A model generated the notes under the pieces. The model was not told where the DNA came from and did not search any database. It saw only the letters and a program-made list of their open reading frames with translations. A stretch of 64,000 bases of DNA from Azonexus sp. (GTDB lineage Bacteria > Pseudomonadota > Gammaproteobacteria > Burkholderiales > Rhodocyclaceae): the NCBI GenBank assembly GCA_031260295.1, contig JAIRKE010000001.1, positions 248,001-312,000 of the forward strand, in the 5' to 3' direction. Below, in pieces: positions 36,307 through 45,533 of the stretch (its first letter is position 1; every line of letters begins with the position of its first letter). The position numbers and the translations under genes were made by a program.

Positions 36307-37835
36307 AGGTCGCCATCCAGCCGCCGCTTTCGCCCGCCTGGCGGCAAGCGCTGCTTCTGCTACCGCTGCTGATCGCCTGGCTAATCTACTGGTACTGGGA
36401 TACCGCCGCCGCCATGGTCGGCATCTGGTACCGCTCGGAAACCTATGCCCACGCTTTCCTGGTGCCGCCGATCACGCTGTGGCTTATCTGGCGCCAGCGG
36501 GCGGCACTCCTCGCCGAGCAGCCGCGGACCTCGCTGCTGCTCGCCGTGCCGGTCGCCGGCACCACGCTGGCCTGGCTGCTCGGCGAGTTGACGGCGGTTA
36601 ACGCGCTGACCCAGTTCGCCCTGGTCGCCACGCTGGTGCTCGCCATCATGGCCTTGCTCGGCCTCTCGGTCAGCAAGCGCCTGGCCTTTCCGCTGGCTTT
36701 CCTGTTCTTCTCGGTGCCCTTCGGCGATTTCATGATGCCGAAACTGATGGAGTGGACCGCCGCCTTCACCGTCCTGGCACTGCGCGCGAGCGGCATCCCG
36801 GTTTACCAGGAGGGCCTGCAATTCGTCATTCCCTCGGGCCATTGGTCGGTCGTCGAAGCCTGTAGCGGCATCCGCTACATCATCGCCTCGGTCACCGTCG
36901 GCACGCTGTTCGCCTATCTCAACTACACCTCGCTACGCCGCCGTCTGCTCTTCATCGGCGTCTCTTTCGTCGTGCCGGTGATCGCCAACTGGCTGCGCGC
37001 CTACATCATCGTCATGCTCGGCCACCTTTCCGGCAACCGGATCGCCACCGGCGTCGACCACCTGATCTACGGCTGGGTCTTCTTCGGCGTGGTGATCCTG
37101 ATCATGTTCCTGATCGGCGCGCGCTGGGCGGAACCCGAAGCCGCCCCGACGCCACCGGCCGAAGCCGCCGCGCCGCCAGTCGGCACTACCGGCAGGGCCT
37201 GGCTAGCCGCGGGCGTCGTCGCCCTGATCGCCGCCGCCGGCCCGCTCGCCTTCATCGCCATTGACCGGGCCGACCGCGCCGGTCCGGTCACCCTCGCCGC
37301 CCTACCGCCCCCGGCCGGCTGGCAGGAAGGCGCCGATCTGCCGTCCTGGAAACCCGATTTTTCCGGCGCCTCGGCAGAATTGCAAACATCCTTCCAACGC
37401 GATGGCCAGAGTGTCGGCCTCTACATCGGCTACTACCGCAAGCAGGATTACCGGAGCAAACTGGTAACGTCGACCAACACGCTGGCCGCCAGCACCAACA
37501 AGCAGTGGCGCGTCGCCGCCCGCGACACCGTGGCTCCGGCAGCGGCCGGCCTGCCGGCCCAGGTTGTCGCCGCCGACCTGCTCGAGACCGGCAGCAGCCC
37601 GGAAGTCCGCCTGCGGGCCTGGCAGTGGTACTGGATCGACGGCCGGCTAACCGCCTCGGACGCCCACGCCAAGCTGCTGACCGCGCTGTCCCGCCTGTCC
37701 GGCCGTGGCGACGATGCGGCGGTCGTCATCCTCTACGCTCCGGCCGCCACCGCCGCGTCGGCATTGCCCGCCTTCGCCGCCGCTAGCGCGCCGGAAATCA
37801 ACCGCCTGCTGGCCGCCACCCGCGAGCAACGATGA
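36303..37835 (+). CDS. xrtA: Exosortase A fused to an EpsI-like domain
   Basis: XrtA is the membrane transpeptidase-like enzyme that recognises PEP-CTERM tails. The first about 290 residues hold about eight membrane segments. The three catalytic positions are all present: Cys187 in VEACSGIR, Arg232 in NWLRAY and His253 in GVDHLIYGW. After a Pro/Ala-rich linker and one more membrane segment, the last about 200 residues form an EpsI-type periplasmic domain (LPPPAGWQEGADLPSWKPDF, and GLYIGYYRKQDYRSKLVTSTN). The gene overlaps its neighbours by four bases on both sides, so expression is tightly coupled. Fused XrtA-EpsI is the usual form in this subtype. Its visible substrate is the PEP-CTERM protein at 24082. 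Confidence 0.96.
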   Translation: MKVAIQPPLSPAWRQALLLLPLLIAWLIYWYWDTAAAMVGIWYRSETYAHAFLVPPITLWLIWRQRAALLAEQPRTSLLLAVPVAGTTLAWLLGELTAVNALTQFALVATLVLAIMALLGLSVSKRLAFPLAFLFFSVPFGDFMMPKLMEWTAAFTVLALRASGIPVYQEGLQFVIPSGHWSVVEACSGIRYIIASVTVGTLFAYLNYTSLRRRLLFIGVSFVVPVIANWLRAYIIVMLGHLSGNRIATGVDHLIYGWVFFGVVILIMFLIGARWAEPEAAPTPPAEAAAPPVGTTGRAWLAAGVVALIAAAGPLAFIAIDRADRAGPVTLAALPPPAGWQEGADLPSWKPDFSGASAELQTSFQRDGQSVGLYIGYYRKQDYRSKLVTSTNTLAASTNKQWRVAARDTVAPAAAGLPAQVVAADLLETGSSPEVRLRAWQWYWIDGRLTASDAHAKLLTALSRLSGRGDDAAVVILYAPAATAASALPAFAAASAPEINRLLAATREQR

Positions 37836-39007
37836 GCGCCGACCGCCGACCGCTCATCGCCCATGTCATGTACCGCTTCGCTACCGGCGGATTGGAGAAT
37901 GGCATCGTCAACCTGATCAACCACATGCCGCCCGAACGCTACCGGCACGCGGTGATCGCCCTGACCGAAGTCACCGATTTTCGCCACCGTATCCAGCGCG
38001 ACGATGTCGAGTTCATCGCCCTGAACAAGCCGCCCGGCCAGACCCTGTGGCTGTTCCCGAAGCTCTATCGGTTGTTCCGCCGGCTGCGCCCAGCCATCGT
38101 GCATAGCCGCAACCTGGCAGCGCTGGAAGTGCAGTTGCCGGCCTGGGCCGCCGGCGTGCCGGTGCGCATTCACGGCGAGCACGGCCGCGACGTCGGCGAT
38201 CTCGACGGCAGCAACGTCGCCTATCAGCGCGTCCGCCGCTTTTACAAACCTTTCGTGAGTTATTACCTCGCCCTGTCGCGCGACCTCGCCCAATATCTGC
38301 ATGGTATTATCCGCGTCCCTCCCGACAAGATGCTGCAGGTCTACAACGGTGTCGACACCATCCGCTTCCATCCCGCTCCCGACAACGACTGTGCCACGCC
38401 CGGCTGCCCGTTTCCGCGCGCCGGCCACTGGCTGGTCGGCACGGTAGGCCGCATGCAAACCGTCAAGGATCAGCCAACCCTGGCCCGCGCCTTCGTCCGG
38501 GCACTGGAAATTGCCCCGGAACTACGGCAGCGCCTACGCCTGGTGCTGATCGGCGACGGGCCGCTACGCAGTGAATGTCAGGCCATCCTCGCCGCAGCCG
38601 GTATCGCCGACCTGGCCTGGCTGCCCGGCGAGCGCGGTGATGTACCCGAGGTGATGCGCGGCCTCGACTGCTTTGTCCTGCCATCGCTGGCCGAGGGCAT
38701 CTCCAACACCATTCTCGAAGCGATGGCCTGCGGCCTGCCAGTGATCGCCACCAACGTTGGCGGCAATGCCGATCTGGTGGCCGCCGGGACAAGTGGCAAA
38801 ATCAGCGGCGACATCATTCCCGCCGCCGATCCCGAGACAATGGCCCAAGCCATCGTCCGCTTCGCCGCCGCCCCTGAATCCTCCCGCGCCATGGGTCGGG
38901 AAGGCCGCCGGCTGGCCGAGGAAAAATTCAGCATGCAGGCCATGGTAGCGGCCTACCAGGGCACTTACGACAAACTCCTGCACCCTAGTGTGCTGCCCCG
39001 CGAATAA
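37832..39007 (+). CDS. Glycosyltransferase, exosortase A system type 2 (GT4)
   Basis: The 391-residue product begins PLIAHVMYRFATGGLENGIVN, typical of the second sugar transferase of exosortase A loci. It has the GT4 C-terminal half VGTVGRMQTVKDQPTLARAF, LVLIGDGPLRSECQ, LPGERGDVPEVMRGLDCFVL and EGISNTILEAMACGLPVIAT. The last eight codons (HPSVLPRE) and the stop lie within a 177-bp palindromic element, so the native C-terminus has been replaced or extended by the repeat. The fold should not be affected. Confidence 0.92.
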   Translation: MSADRRPLIAHVMYRFATGGLENGIVNLINHMPPERYRHAVIALTEVTDFRHRIQRDDVEFIALNKPPGQTLWLFPKLYRLFRRLRPAIVHSRNLAALEVQLPAWAAGVPVRIHGEHGRDVGDLDGSNVAYQRVRRFYKPFVSYYLALSRDLAQYLHGIIRVPPDKMLQVYNGVDTIRFHPAPDNDCATPGCPFPRAGHWLVGTVGRMQTVKDQPTLARAFVRALEIAPELRQRLRLVLIGDGPLRSECQAILAAAGIADLAWLPGERGDVPEVMRGLDCFVLPSLAEGISNTILEAMACGLPVIATNVGGNADLVAAGTSGKISGDIIPAADPETMAQAIVRFAAAPESSRAMGREGRRLAEEKFSMQAMVAAYQGTYDKLLHPSVLPRE

Positions 39008-39156
39008 CCGCACATGAAATTGCGTCTTCGCGCCCCCGGCGGCGTTGCAAATGCTCGCGATACCACCCGGTATCGCTGTGCTTTGCGCCTTGCCGTGAAC
39101 GCGAATCCATCAATTTCATTTGTGCGGCCATTTACGGGGCAGCACACTAGCGGTGC
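38980..39156. repeat. Large imperfect palindrome, MITE-like, inside the operon
   Basis: The outer arms (38980-39022 and 39111-39156) are inverted copies. A 16-bp block CTAGTGTGCTGCCCCG is perfect, then seven mixed positions, then CCGCACA and TGAAATTG with a two-base gap. The similarity continues, less well, to a perfect centre GCGATACC-ACCC-GGTATCGC at 39057-39076. There is no coding capacity inside. It looks like a non-autonomous palindromic element. The 177-base gap between genes (39008-39184) consists mainly of it. Confidence 0.85.
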
Positions 39157-39184
39157 GACCATGCAGTCCTGACAGGAAACAACC

Positions 39185-41092
39185 ATGTGCGGCATCACCG
39201 GTATTTTCGACACCCGCGGCAAGCGCGATATTGATCGCGCCGTGCTGCACCGGATGAACGAATCACAGTTCCACCGCGGCCCCGATGAAGGCGGCCTGCA
39301 TCTCGAACCGGGCATCGGTCTCGGCCATCGCCGGCTCTCGATCATCGACCTGGCCACCGGCCAGCAGCCGCTGTACAACGAGGACAACAGTGTCTGCATC
39401 GTATTCAACGGCGAAATCTATAACTACCAGGAACTGATCCCGGAGTTGCAGGCGCTCGGCCATATCTTCCACACGCGTAGCGATACCGAAGTCGTCGTGC
39501 ATGCCTGGGAAGCCTGGGGCGAGCGTTGCGTCGACCGCTTCCGTGGCATGTTCGCCTTCGCGCTGTGGGACCGCAACCGCGAAACACTGTTTCTCGCCCG
39601 CGATCGCCTCGGGGTCAAGCCGCTGTTCTACGCCCTGCTCGACGACGGCACCTTCCTATTCGGCTCCGAACTGAAATCGTTGCTCGCCCACGGCGGCCTG
39701 AAGCGCGACATCGATCCCTGTGCCGTCGAGGAATATTTCGCCCTCGGCTACGTTGCCGAGCCACGCGCCATCTTCCGCCAAGCAAAGAAGCTGCCGCCGG
39801 CCAGCGCCTTGCTGCTGCGCCGCGGTCAGCCGGTCGGTAAGCCGCGCCCTTATTGGGACGTCCGCTTCTCGTTGGACAACCCGCTCAGCGACGACGAGGC
39901 CCGCGCCGAACTACGGCACCGCCTTGAGGAATCGATCAAGCTGCGCATGATCTCGGAAGTGCCGCTCGGCGCCTTCCTCTCCGGCGGCGTCGATTCGAGC
40001 GCCGTAGTCGCGGTCATGGCCGGCCTGTCGACCAGCCCGGTGAATACCTGTTCGATCGGCTTCTCCGACCCAGCCTTCAACGAATCGGAATTCGCCAGGA
40101 TGGTGGCCGACCGCTACCGTACCAACCATCATCTTGACATGGTCGAGAGCGACGATTTCGATCTGATCGACACCCTGGCCCGGCTCTACGACGAGCCTTA
40201 CGCCGACAGCTCGGCGATCCCCACCTACCGTGTCTGTCAACTGGCCCGCCAGCACGTCACCGTCGCCCTCTCCGGCGACGGTGGCGACGAGAGTTTCGGT
40301 GGCTACCGCCGCTACCGCCTGCACCTGATGGAAGAAAGAATGCGCTCGGCGCTGCCGCTCGGCTTCCGCCGGCCGGTCTTCGGGACGCTCGGCCGGCTTT
40401 ATCCGAAGGCCGACTGGGCGCCGCGCGTGTTCCGCGCTAAGACGACCTTCGAAGGCATGGCCCGCGACTCCGTCGAGGCCTATTTCCATTCGGTGTCGAT
40501 CCTGCGCGCGCCGATGCGCCGACGCTTGTTCAGCCCGCAGTTCAAGGCCGCGCTCGGCGGCTACGACGCCTTCCAGGTCTTCGCCGGCCACGCCGCCCGG
40601 GCCGAAACCGACGATCCGTTAGCGCTGATCCAGTATCTCGATCTCAAGACCTACCTGATCGGCGACATCAACACCAAGGTGGATCGCGCCAGCATGGCCC
40701 ATTCGCTGGAGGTACGCGAGCCACTGATGGATCACAAGCTGATCGAATGGCTGGCTACCCTACCCTCGTCGCTGAAAATCCGGGGCGGCGAAGGCAAGTA
40801 TCTGCTCAAAAAAACGATGGAACCCCTGCTGCCCAATGACGTGCTGTACCGTCCAAAGATGGGTTTTTCCGTTCCTCTGGCACGCTGGTTTCGCGGCCCG
40901 CTCAAAGCCCGCGTGCAGGAAGCCATCCTCGGTTCGCGTCTGGCCGACACCGGCTGGTTCAACCGCCGTTATCTGGAAGAACTGGTGCGCGATCACAACA
41001 ACGGTAGCCGCGACTACAGCGCCTCGATCTGGACCATCCTGATGTTCGAAGCCTTCCTGCGCAATGTGATGGAACAAGGAACACCGGCATGA
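39185..41092 (+). CDS. Asparagine-synthase-like amidotransferase, exosortase A system type
   Basis: The 635-residue product has a class II glutaminase domain with the nucleophile Cys2 (MCGITGIFDTRG) and RGPDEGG, FNGEIYNY. A synthetase domain follows, with the PP-loop LSGGVDSSAV near residue 265, SGDGGDESFGGYRRYR, and VDRASMAHSLEVREPLMDH. Members make amide bonds after ATP-dependent adenylation of a carboxylate. In exosortase loci the target is probably a sugar uronic acid or other polymer carboxylate rather than free aspartate. AGGAAAC precedes the start. The stop overlaps the next gene by four bases. Confidence 0.92.
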   Translation: MCGITGIFDTRGKRDIDRAVLHRMNESQFHRGPDEGGLHLEPGIGLGHRRLSIIDLATGQQPLYNEDNSVCIVFNGEIYNYQELIPELQALGHIFHTRSDTEVVVHAWEAWGERCVDRFRGMFAFALWDRNRETLFLARDRLGVKPLFYALLDDGTFLFGSELKSLLAHGGLKRDIDPCAVEEYFALGYVAEPRAIFRQAKKLPPASALLLRRGQPVGKPRPYWDVRFSLDNPLSDDEARAELRHRLEESIKLRMISEVPLGAFLSGGVDSSAVVAVMAGLSTSPVNTCSIGFSDPAFNESEFARMVADRYRTNHHLDMVESDDFDLIDTLARLYDEPYADSSAIPTYRVCQLARQHVTVALSGDGGDESFGGYRRYRLHLMEERMRSALPLGFRRPVFGTLGRLYPKADWAPRVFRAKTTFEGMARDSVEAYFHSVSILRAPMRRRLFSPQFKAALGGYDAFQVFAGHAARAETDDPLALIQYLDLKTYLIGDINTKVDRASMAHSLEVREPLMDHKLIEWLATLPSSLKIRGGEGKYLLKKTMEPLLPNDVLYRPKMGFSVPLARWFRGPLKARVQEAILGSRLADTGWFNRRYLEELVRDHNNGSRDYSASIWTILMFEAFLRNVMEQGTPA

Positions 41093-42306
41093 TCCGTGTC
41101 CTGCACATCCTCGATCATTCGATCCCGTTGCACAGCGGCTACACCTTTCGCACCGCCGCTCTATTGCGCGAACAACGCGCCCTCGGTTGGGAAACCTTCC
41201 ACCTGACCTCGCCCAAGCAAGGCGTAACCGGTGCCGCCGTCGAGGATGTGGACGGCCTGCGCTTCTACCGCACACCGCCGGCTGAGGGTTTTCTCACCAA
41301 ACTGCCGCTCGGCAAGGAGCTGGTGCTGATGCGGCAACTGGAAACCCGGCTCGAAGAAGCCGCCCGCGAAGTCCGCCCGGATATCATCCACGCCCATTCG
41401 CCGGTGCTCAACGCCCTGCCGGCGATCAAGGTCGCCCGCCGGCTCGGCATCCCCGTGGTTTACGAAATCCGCGCCTTCTGGGAAGACGCCGCCGTCGACC
41501 ACGGCAGTACCCGCGAAGGCAGCCTGCGCTATCGCGCCACCCGCGCCCTGGAAACCCGGGCCATCCGGCTGGCCGACCATGTGTTCACCATCTGCGAAGG
41601 CCTGCGCGCCGACATCGTGGCACGCGGTATCCCGGCCGCCAAGGTGACCGTGATCCCCAACGCCGTCGATGTCGCCTCCTTCCATTTGGCCAGCCCGCCC
41701 GACCCACAGTTGCAGGAGAAATGGGGCCTGACCTGCAGAACCGTGATCGGTTTCATCGGCTCCTTCTACGCCTACGAAGGGCTGGACCTGCTGCTCGACG
41801 CCCTGCCGGAACTGATCCGCCAGCGCCCCGACGTGCGCCTGCTGTTGGTCGGCGGCGGCCCGCAGGAAGCCAATTTGCGCCAGCGGGTCGAACGCCTGGG
41901 CCTAGGCGAGCATGTGATCTTTACCGGCCGCGTGCCACACCGGGAAGTCGGCCGCTATTACGACCTGATCAACGTTCTGGCCTATCCGCGCCATCCGATG
42001 CGCCTGACCGAGTTAGTCACGCCGCTCAAGCCGTTGGAAGCCATGGCCCAGGGCCAGTTGTTCGTCGCCTCCGATGTCGGCGGCCACAAGGAACTGATCG
42101 AGCACGGCCGGACCGGCATCCTGTTCAAGGCCGGCGACTGCAACGCCCTGAGCGGCGCCCTACTGGGGCTGCTCAACGACCGCCAACGCTGGCCTGAACT
42201 CAAGGCCAACGGCCGTCATTTCGTCGAGGCGGTGCGCAACTGGCGCAACAGCGTGGCCAATTACCGCGCGCCATACGCCTTGCTCACAGGAAAAACCCTG
42301 GCTTGA
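41089..42306 (+). CDS. Glycosyltransferase, exosortase A-associated (Daro_2409-like, GT4)
   Basis: The 405-residue product begins MIRVLHILDHSIPLHSGYTF, the mark of the exosortase A glycosyltransferase family named from Dechloromonas aromatica. It has IIHAHSPVLNALPAIKVARR, PVVYEIRAFWEDAAVDHGST, and the GT4 C-terminal block IGFIGSFYAYEGLDLLLDAL with LLLVGGGPQEANLRQ and TPLKPLEAMAQGQLFVASDV. It should act on the lipid-linked repeat in the cytoplasm. The ATGA overlap ties it to the amidotransferase gene. Confidence 0.92.
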   Translation: MIRVLHILDHSIPLHSGYTFRTAALLREQRALGWETFHLTSPKQGVTGAAVEDVDGLRFYRTPPAEGFLTKLPLGKELVLMRQLETRLEEAAREVRPDIIHAHSPVLNALPAIKVARRLGIPVVYEIRAFWEDAAVDHGSTREGSLRYRATRALETRAIRLADHVFTICEGLRADIVARGIPAAKVTVIPNAVDVASFHLASPPDPQLQEKWGLTCRTVIGFIGSFYAYEGLDLLLDALPELIRQRPDVRLLLVGGGPQEANLRQRVERLGLGEHVIFTGRVPHREVGRYYDLINVLAYPRHPMRLTELVTPLKPLEAMAQGQLFVASDVGGHKELIEHGRTGILFKAGDCNALSGALLGLLNDRQRWPELKANGRHFVEAVRNWRNSVANYRAPYALLTGKTLA

Positions 42307-42318
42307 ACCATCGATACC

Positions 42319-43530
42319 ATGCCTCGTCGTATTAGAACGCTTCTGTTCTCGACGCTATTTCCCAGCGTGGCGCGTCCAGTGCACGGCATTTTTGTCGAAA
42401 CGCGCTTGCGTGAGCTACTGAAAAGCGGAGAAATTGAAACCAAAGTGGTCGCCCCTGTCCCTTGGTTTCCTTTCAACCACAAGATTTTCGGCGAATACGG
42501 CCAATTCGCGGCAACGCCCCGCTTCGAACACCGAAACGGCATCGATGTTTATCACCCCCGCTATTTTTTGCCGCCGAAAATCGGCATGAACATTGCCCCG
42601 CATGCCCTTGCCCACGCTGCGCTTCCGGTGATCAGAAAAATCATTGAGGACGGTTTCGACTTCGACCTGATCGACGCCCATTATTACTACCCTGACGGCA
42701 TTGCCGCCAACTTCATCGCCCAGCGGCTAGGTAAGCCGTTCGTTATTACTGCGCGTGGCACCGATCTCAATTTGATCCCTCGGTATTCCTATCCGCGCAA
42801 GCTGATTCTGCAAACTACCAAAGCCGCCAATGCCTCCATCGGCGTTTGCCGGGCCCTGATTGATACGCTGGAGGATTTGGGTGCCGAACCAAACAAGCTG
42901 AAGGTTTTTCGCAACGGCGTGGATCTCGTCAAATTTCAACCGGACGACCGCGACCAGGCGCGATCAAAACTCCAGCTCACGGCACCGACCATCCTGCTGT
43001 CCGTAGGCCACTTGATCGAACGCAAAGGCCACCATATCGCCATCCAGGCCATGCCAATGCTGCCGGCAGACGTTCAATTGGTTATCGCTGGCGCAGGACC
43101 GGAGCGCCTGGCGCTCGAAACTCTGTCCAAGCAGCTCAACCTACAGGATCGCGTGTTTTTCACCGGACAGTTGCCGAATGCCGAATTGAAGGGGTGGTAC
43201 AGCGCTGCCGATGCGTTGGTTCTGTGCTCCGACCGCGAAGGTTGGGCCAACGTTCTACTCGAATCGATGGCCTGCGGGACACCGGTGATCGCAACGAATA
43301 TCTGGGGAACACCGGAAGTCGTCTCCTCGCCGGACGCCGGGGTTCTCATGCGTGAGCGCTCGGCCGAAGCCCTGGCCGAGGGTTTTGCGGAATTGTTCAG
43401 GAACTACCCTTCCCGCAGTGCCGTCCGTGCCCATGCCGAGCGCTTCAGTTGGCAGGAAACCACTGAGGCACAACTCGAACTGTTCCGTAGCATTTGCAGC
43501 AACCACCAAAGAGTTTCATGCGCGACCTAG
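42319..43530 (+). CDS. Glycosyltransferase family 4 protein
   Basis: The 403-residue product has the GT4 layout: an N-terminal LLFSTLFPSVARPVHGIFVE, acceptor-side FDLIDAHYYYPDGIAANFIA and FVITARGTDLNLIP, and a donor-side LLSVGHLIERKGHHIAIQAM, LVIAGAGPERLALETL and EGWANVLLESMACGTPVIAT. It is a general capsular or exopolysaccharide sugar transferase; the donor is unknown. From here to about 46.4 kb the DNA is more AT-rich than the operon before it. Its 3' end overlaps the ligase gene by 13 bases. Confidence 0.9.
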   Translation: MPRRIRTLLFSTLFPSVARPVHGIFVETRLRELLKSGEIETKVVAPVPWFPFNHKIFGEYGQFAATPRFEHRNGIDVYHPRYFLPPKIGMNIAPHALAHAALPVIRKIIEDGFDFDLIDAHYYYPDGIAANFIAQRLGKPFVITARGTDLNLIPRYSYPRKLILQTTKAANASIGVCRALIDTLEDLGAEPNKLKVFRNGVDLVKFQPDDRDQARSKLQLTAPTILLSVGHLIERKGHHIAIQAMPMLPADVQLVIAGAGPERLALETLSKQLNLQDRVFFTGQLPNAELKGWYSAADALVLCSDREGWANVLLESMACGTPVIATNIWGTPEVVSSPDAGVLMRERSAEALAEGFAELFRNYPSRSAVRAHAERFSWQETTEAQLELFRSICSNHQRVSCAT

Positions 43531-44801
43531 TCATCTTGGCCATTATCCTGGGGGGCTCAGCGGTAGCGCTACGCAAGCCGTGGATCGGCATTATCCTATG
43601 GACTTGGGTCAGTCTAATGAACCCACATCAACAGTGGGGCTATACATCCGCCTCGATGCCAGTTGCCATGATCGTCGGGGTTTCGACACTGACTGGACTC
43701 CTGATCTCACGGGAAAAGCGAAACCCCTTCATTTCTTCAGCCGTATGGCTGCTCGCCGCCTTCGTCGTGTGGATTACGTTTACGCTGCCGTTTTCCATGT
43801 ATTTCGAGGCAAGCCTGCCGCTATGGGACCGCTCGATCAAGATCTATCTGATGCTATTTGTCACACTGGCTCTGATCGAATCGCCCAAAAAAATGAATAT
43901 CTACATCTGGACGCTAGTTGTTTCAATTGGCTTTTATGGCGTCAAGGGGGGTGCCTTCACGCTGCTAACCGGGGGTAGCTACCGGGTATGGGGGCCTGGT
44001 GGATTCATCGGCGGCAATAATGAAATTGCCCTGGCGGTCATCATGATCATCCCCCTGATGCGCTATCTGCAGCTGCAGATGACGAACAAATGGCACCGCC
44101 ATCTGATGACCCTCTCGATGATCCTCTCCGCAGTCATGGCACTTGGTACCCATTCGCGCGGCGCATTGCTGGCGCTGATTGCGATGACCTTCCTGATATG
44201 GATACGCGGCCGACAAAAACTGATTCTCGGAGTCATGCTCGTCGTCGTCGGCTTTCTGGCCCTCCCGTTCATGCCGGAACACTGGTGGGCACGTATGGAA
44301 ACCATTCAGACCTACGACCAGGACGCCTCCGCCTTGGGCCGTATCAATGCCTGGTGGATGGCATGGAATTTGGCGAAAGATCGCCTCCTGGGAGGTGGCT
44401 TCGAGATTTACAACCCGACGGTCTTTGGTATGTATGCACCAGACCCCAATGACGTCCATGCCGCCCACAGCATCTATTTTCAGATACTGGGAGAACATGG
44501 ATTCATCGGTCTTACGCTCTTCCTATTGCTTGGGGTCGTCACCTGGACAACAGCCGGCAAGCTCATGAAGATCGGTACGCAACAACCATCGCTCGGTTGG
44601 ACCCGTGATCTGGGTGCCATGATTCAAGCCAGCATGGTGGGCTATGCTGTGGGCGGCGCCTTCCTTAGTCTCGCGTATTTTGATCTACCATACAACATCA
44701 TGATCATCGTAATCCTCGCGAAATATTTTGCGGATCAGGAATTGGAGCATGCCAAAACACACAGCTCCAATCAATATGAATCGACAGCCAAGCAAACATG
44801 A
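43518..44801 (+). CDS. O-glycosylation ligase / polymerase (Wzy-like), exosortase A-associated
   Basis: The 427-residue product has ten or more membrane segments and the short signature PHQQWGYTSAS near the N-terminus. Its large periplasmic loop (about residues 250-330) has ASALGRINAWWMAWNLAKDR and DVHAAHSIYFQILGEHGFIG, matching the O-antigen ligase/polymerase superfamily and the exosortase A-associated subgroup. It may polymerise the repeat or link glycan to exported protein. The ATG at 43518 was chosen over one 24 bases upstream because AAAGAG precedes it. Confidence 0.9.
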   Translation: MRDLVILAIILGGSAVALRKPWIGIILWTWVSLMNPHQQWGYTSASMPVAMIVGVSTLTGLLISREKRNPFISSAVWLLAAFVVWITFTLPFSMYFEASLPLWDRSIKIYLMLFVTLALIESPKKMNIYIWTLVVSIGFYGVKGGAFTLLTGGSYRVWGPGGFIGGNNEIALAVIMIIPLMRYLQLQMTNKWHRHLMTLSMILSAVMALGTHSRGALLALIAMTFLIWIRGRQKLILGVMLVVVGFLALPFMPEHWWARMETIQTYDQDASALGRINAWWMAWNLAKDRLLGGGFEIYNPTVFGMYAPDPNDVHAAHSIYFQILGEHGFIGLTLFLLLGVVTWTTAGKLMKIGTQQPSLGWTRDLGAMIQASMVGYAVGGAFLSLAYFDLPYNIMIIVILAKYFADQELEHAKTHSSNQYESTAKQT

Positions 44802-44828
44802 ACAACATCCATTCATGAAGAGACTCCG

Positions 44829-45500
44829 ATGCCTATATTGCGAATATCCCTCTGTATCCTATATTTAGCAGCATTTCCTGGATATGCTCAAGAATCCATC
44901 GAGCGCTATGACGCCGAATGCCTACCGCTGCACAGGGCTGCCAAGCATGGGCCATTCGATTACAACAAGGCAACCCTTGCCGAACGTCATTTAGTTGAGA
45001 GGCCTCACTTCGACGAGCATTATCAAGCTTATCGCCTTGGCAAAGGCATACTACAGAAAAAAACCGATCACATCATTGAAACACCTGCCGCCGGCTTCAG
45101 TTATACCCTATGGGCATTTCCAAACCATCCCCTTGCCTTGGCCGCCATGGAAGATATCGCGTTCAAGCAAAAAAAAGACACCCCACCTGGTGCACAACTG
45201 AAGGTACACTGCTATTTTCAGAGAGCTGTTCGCTTTACCCCGGAAGACCCACTGGTCAGATCCCTATACGGTTATTACTACGCCCGCCGAGGAAAAAAGC
45301 AAGAAGCCATGATGCAACTTGCGAAAGCAGAATCACTAGATAGCGGGATTGCCGACGTAGCAGTATATTCCGCATTTGCCTATTTCGAAATAAGTGAGTT
45401 CAACAAGTCCCTGGAAGCAGCAAAACAAGCATATCAACTCGGCTATCAATTGCCTGGCCTGAGAAACAAGCTGGAGCGTGCCGGGAAATGGAAAGATTAA
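44829..45500 (+). CDS. Exported TPR-like protein of unknown function
   Basis: The 223-residue product has a signal peptide (LRISLCILYLAAFPGYAQ), two cysteines (ECLPLH and VHCYF), and helical repeats of TPR character (LVRSLYGYYYARRGKKQEAM, then SAFAYFEISEFNKSLEAAKQ). It should be periplasmic. Its base composition is clearly more AT-rich than that of the core cluster. It lies 27 bases after the ligase gene and may assist polymer assembly, but nothing in the sequence fixes its role. Confidence 0.72.
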   Translation: MPILRISLCILYLAAFPGYAQESIERYDAECLPLHRAAKHGPFDYNKATLAERHLVERPHFDEHYQAYRLGKGILQKKTDHIIETPAAGFSYTLWAFPNHPLALAAMEDIAFKQKKDTPPGAQLKVHCYFQRAVRFTPEDPLVRSLYGYYYARRGKKQEAMMQLAKAESLDSGIADVAVYSAFAYFEISEFNKSLEAAKQAYQLGYQLPGLRNKLERAGKWKD

Positions 45501-45533
45501 AAGAAAAATACATCACCACGGAATTAAACGACC

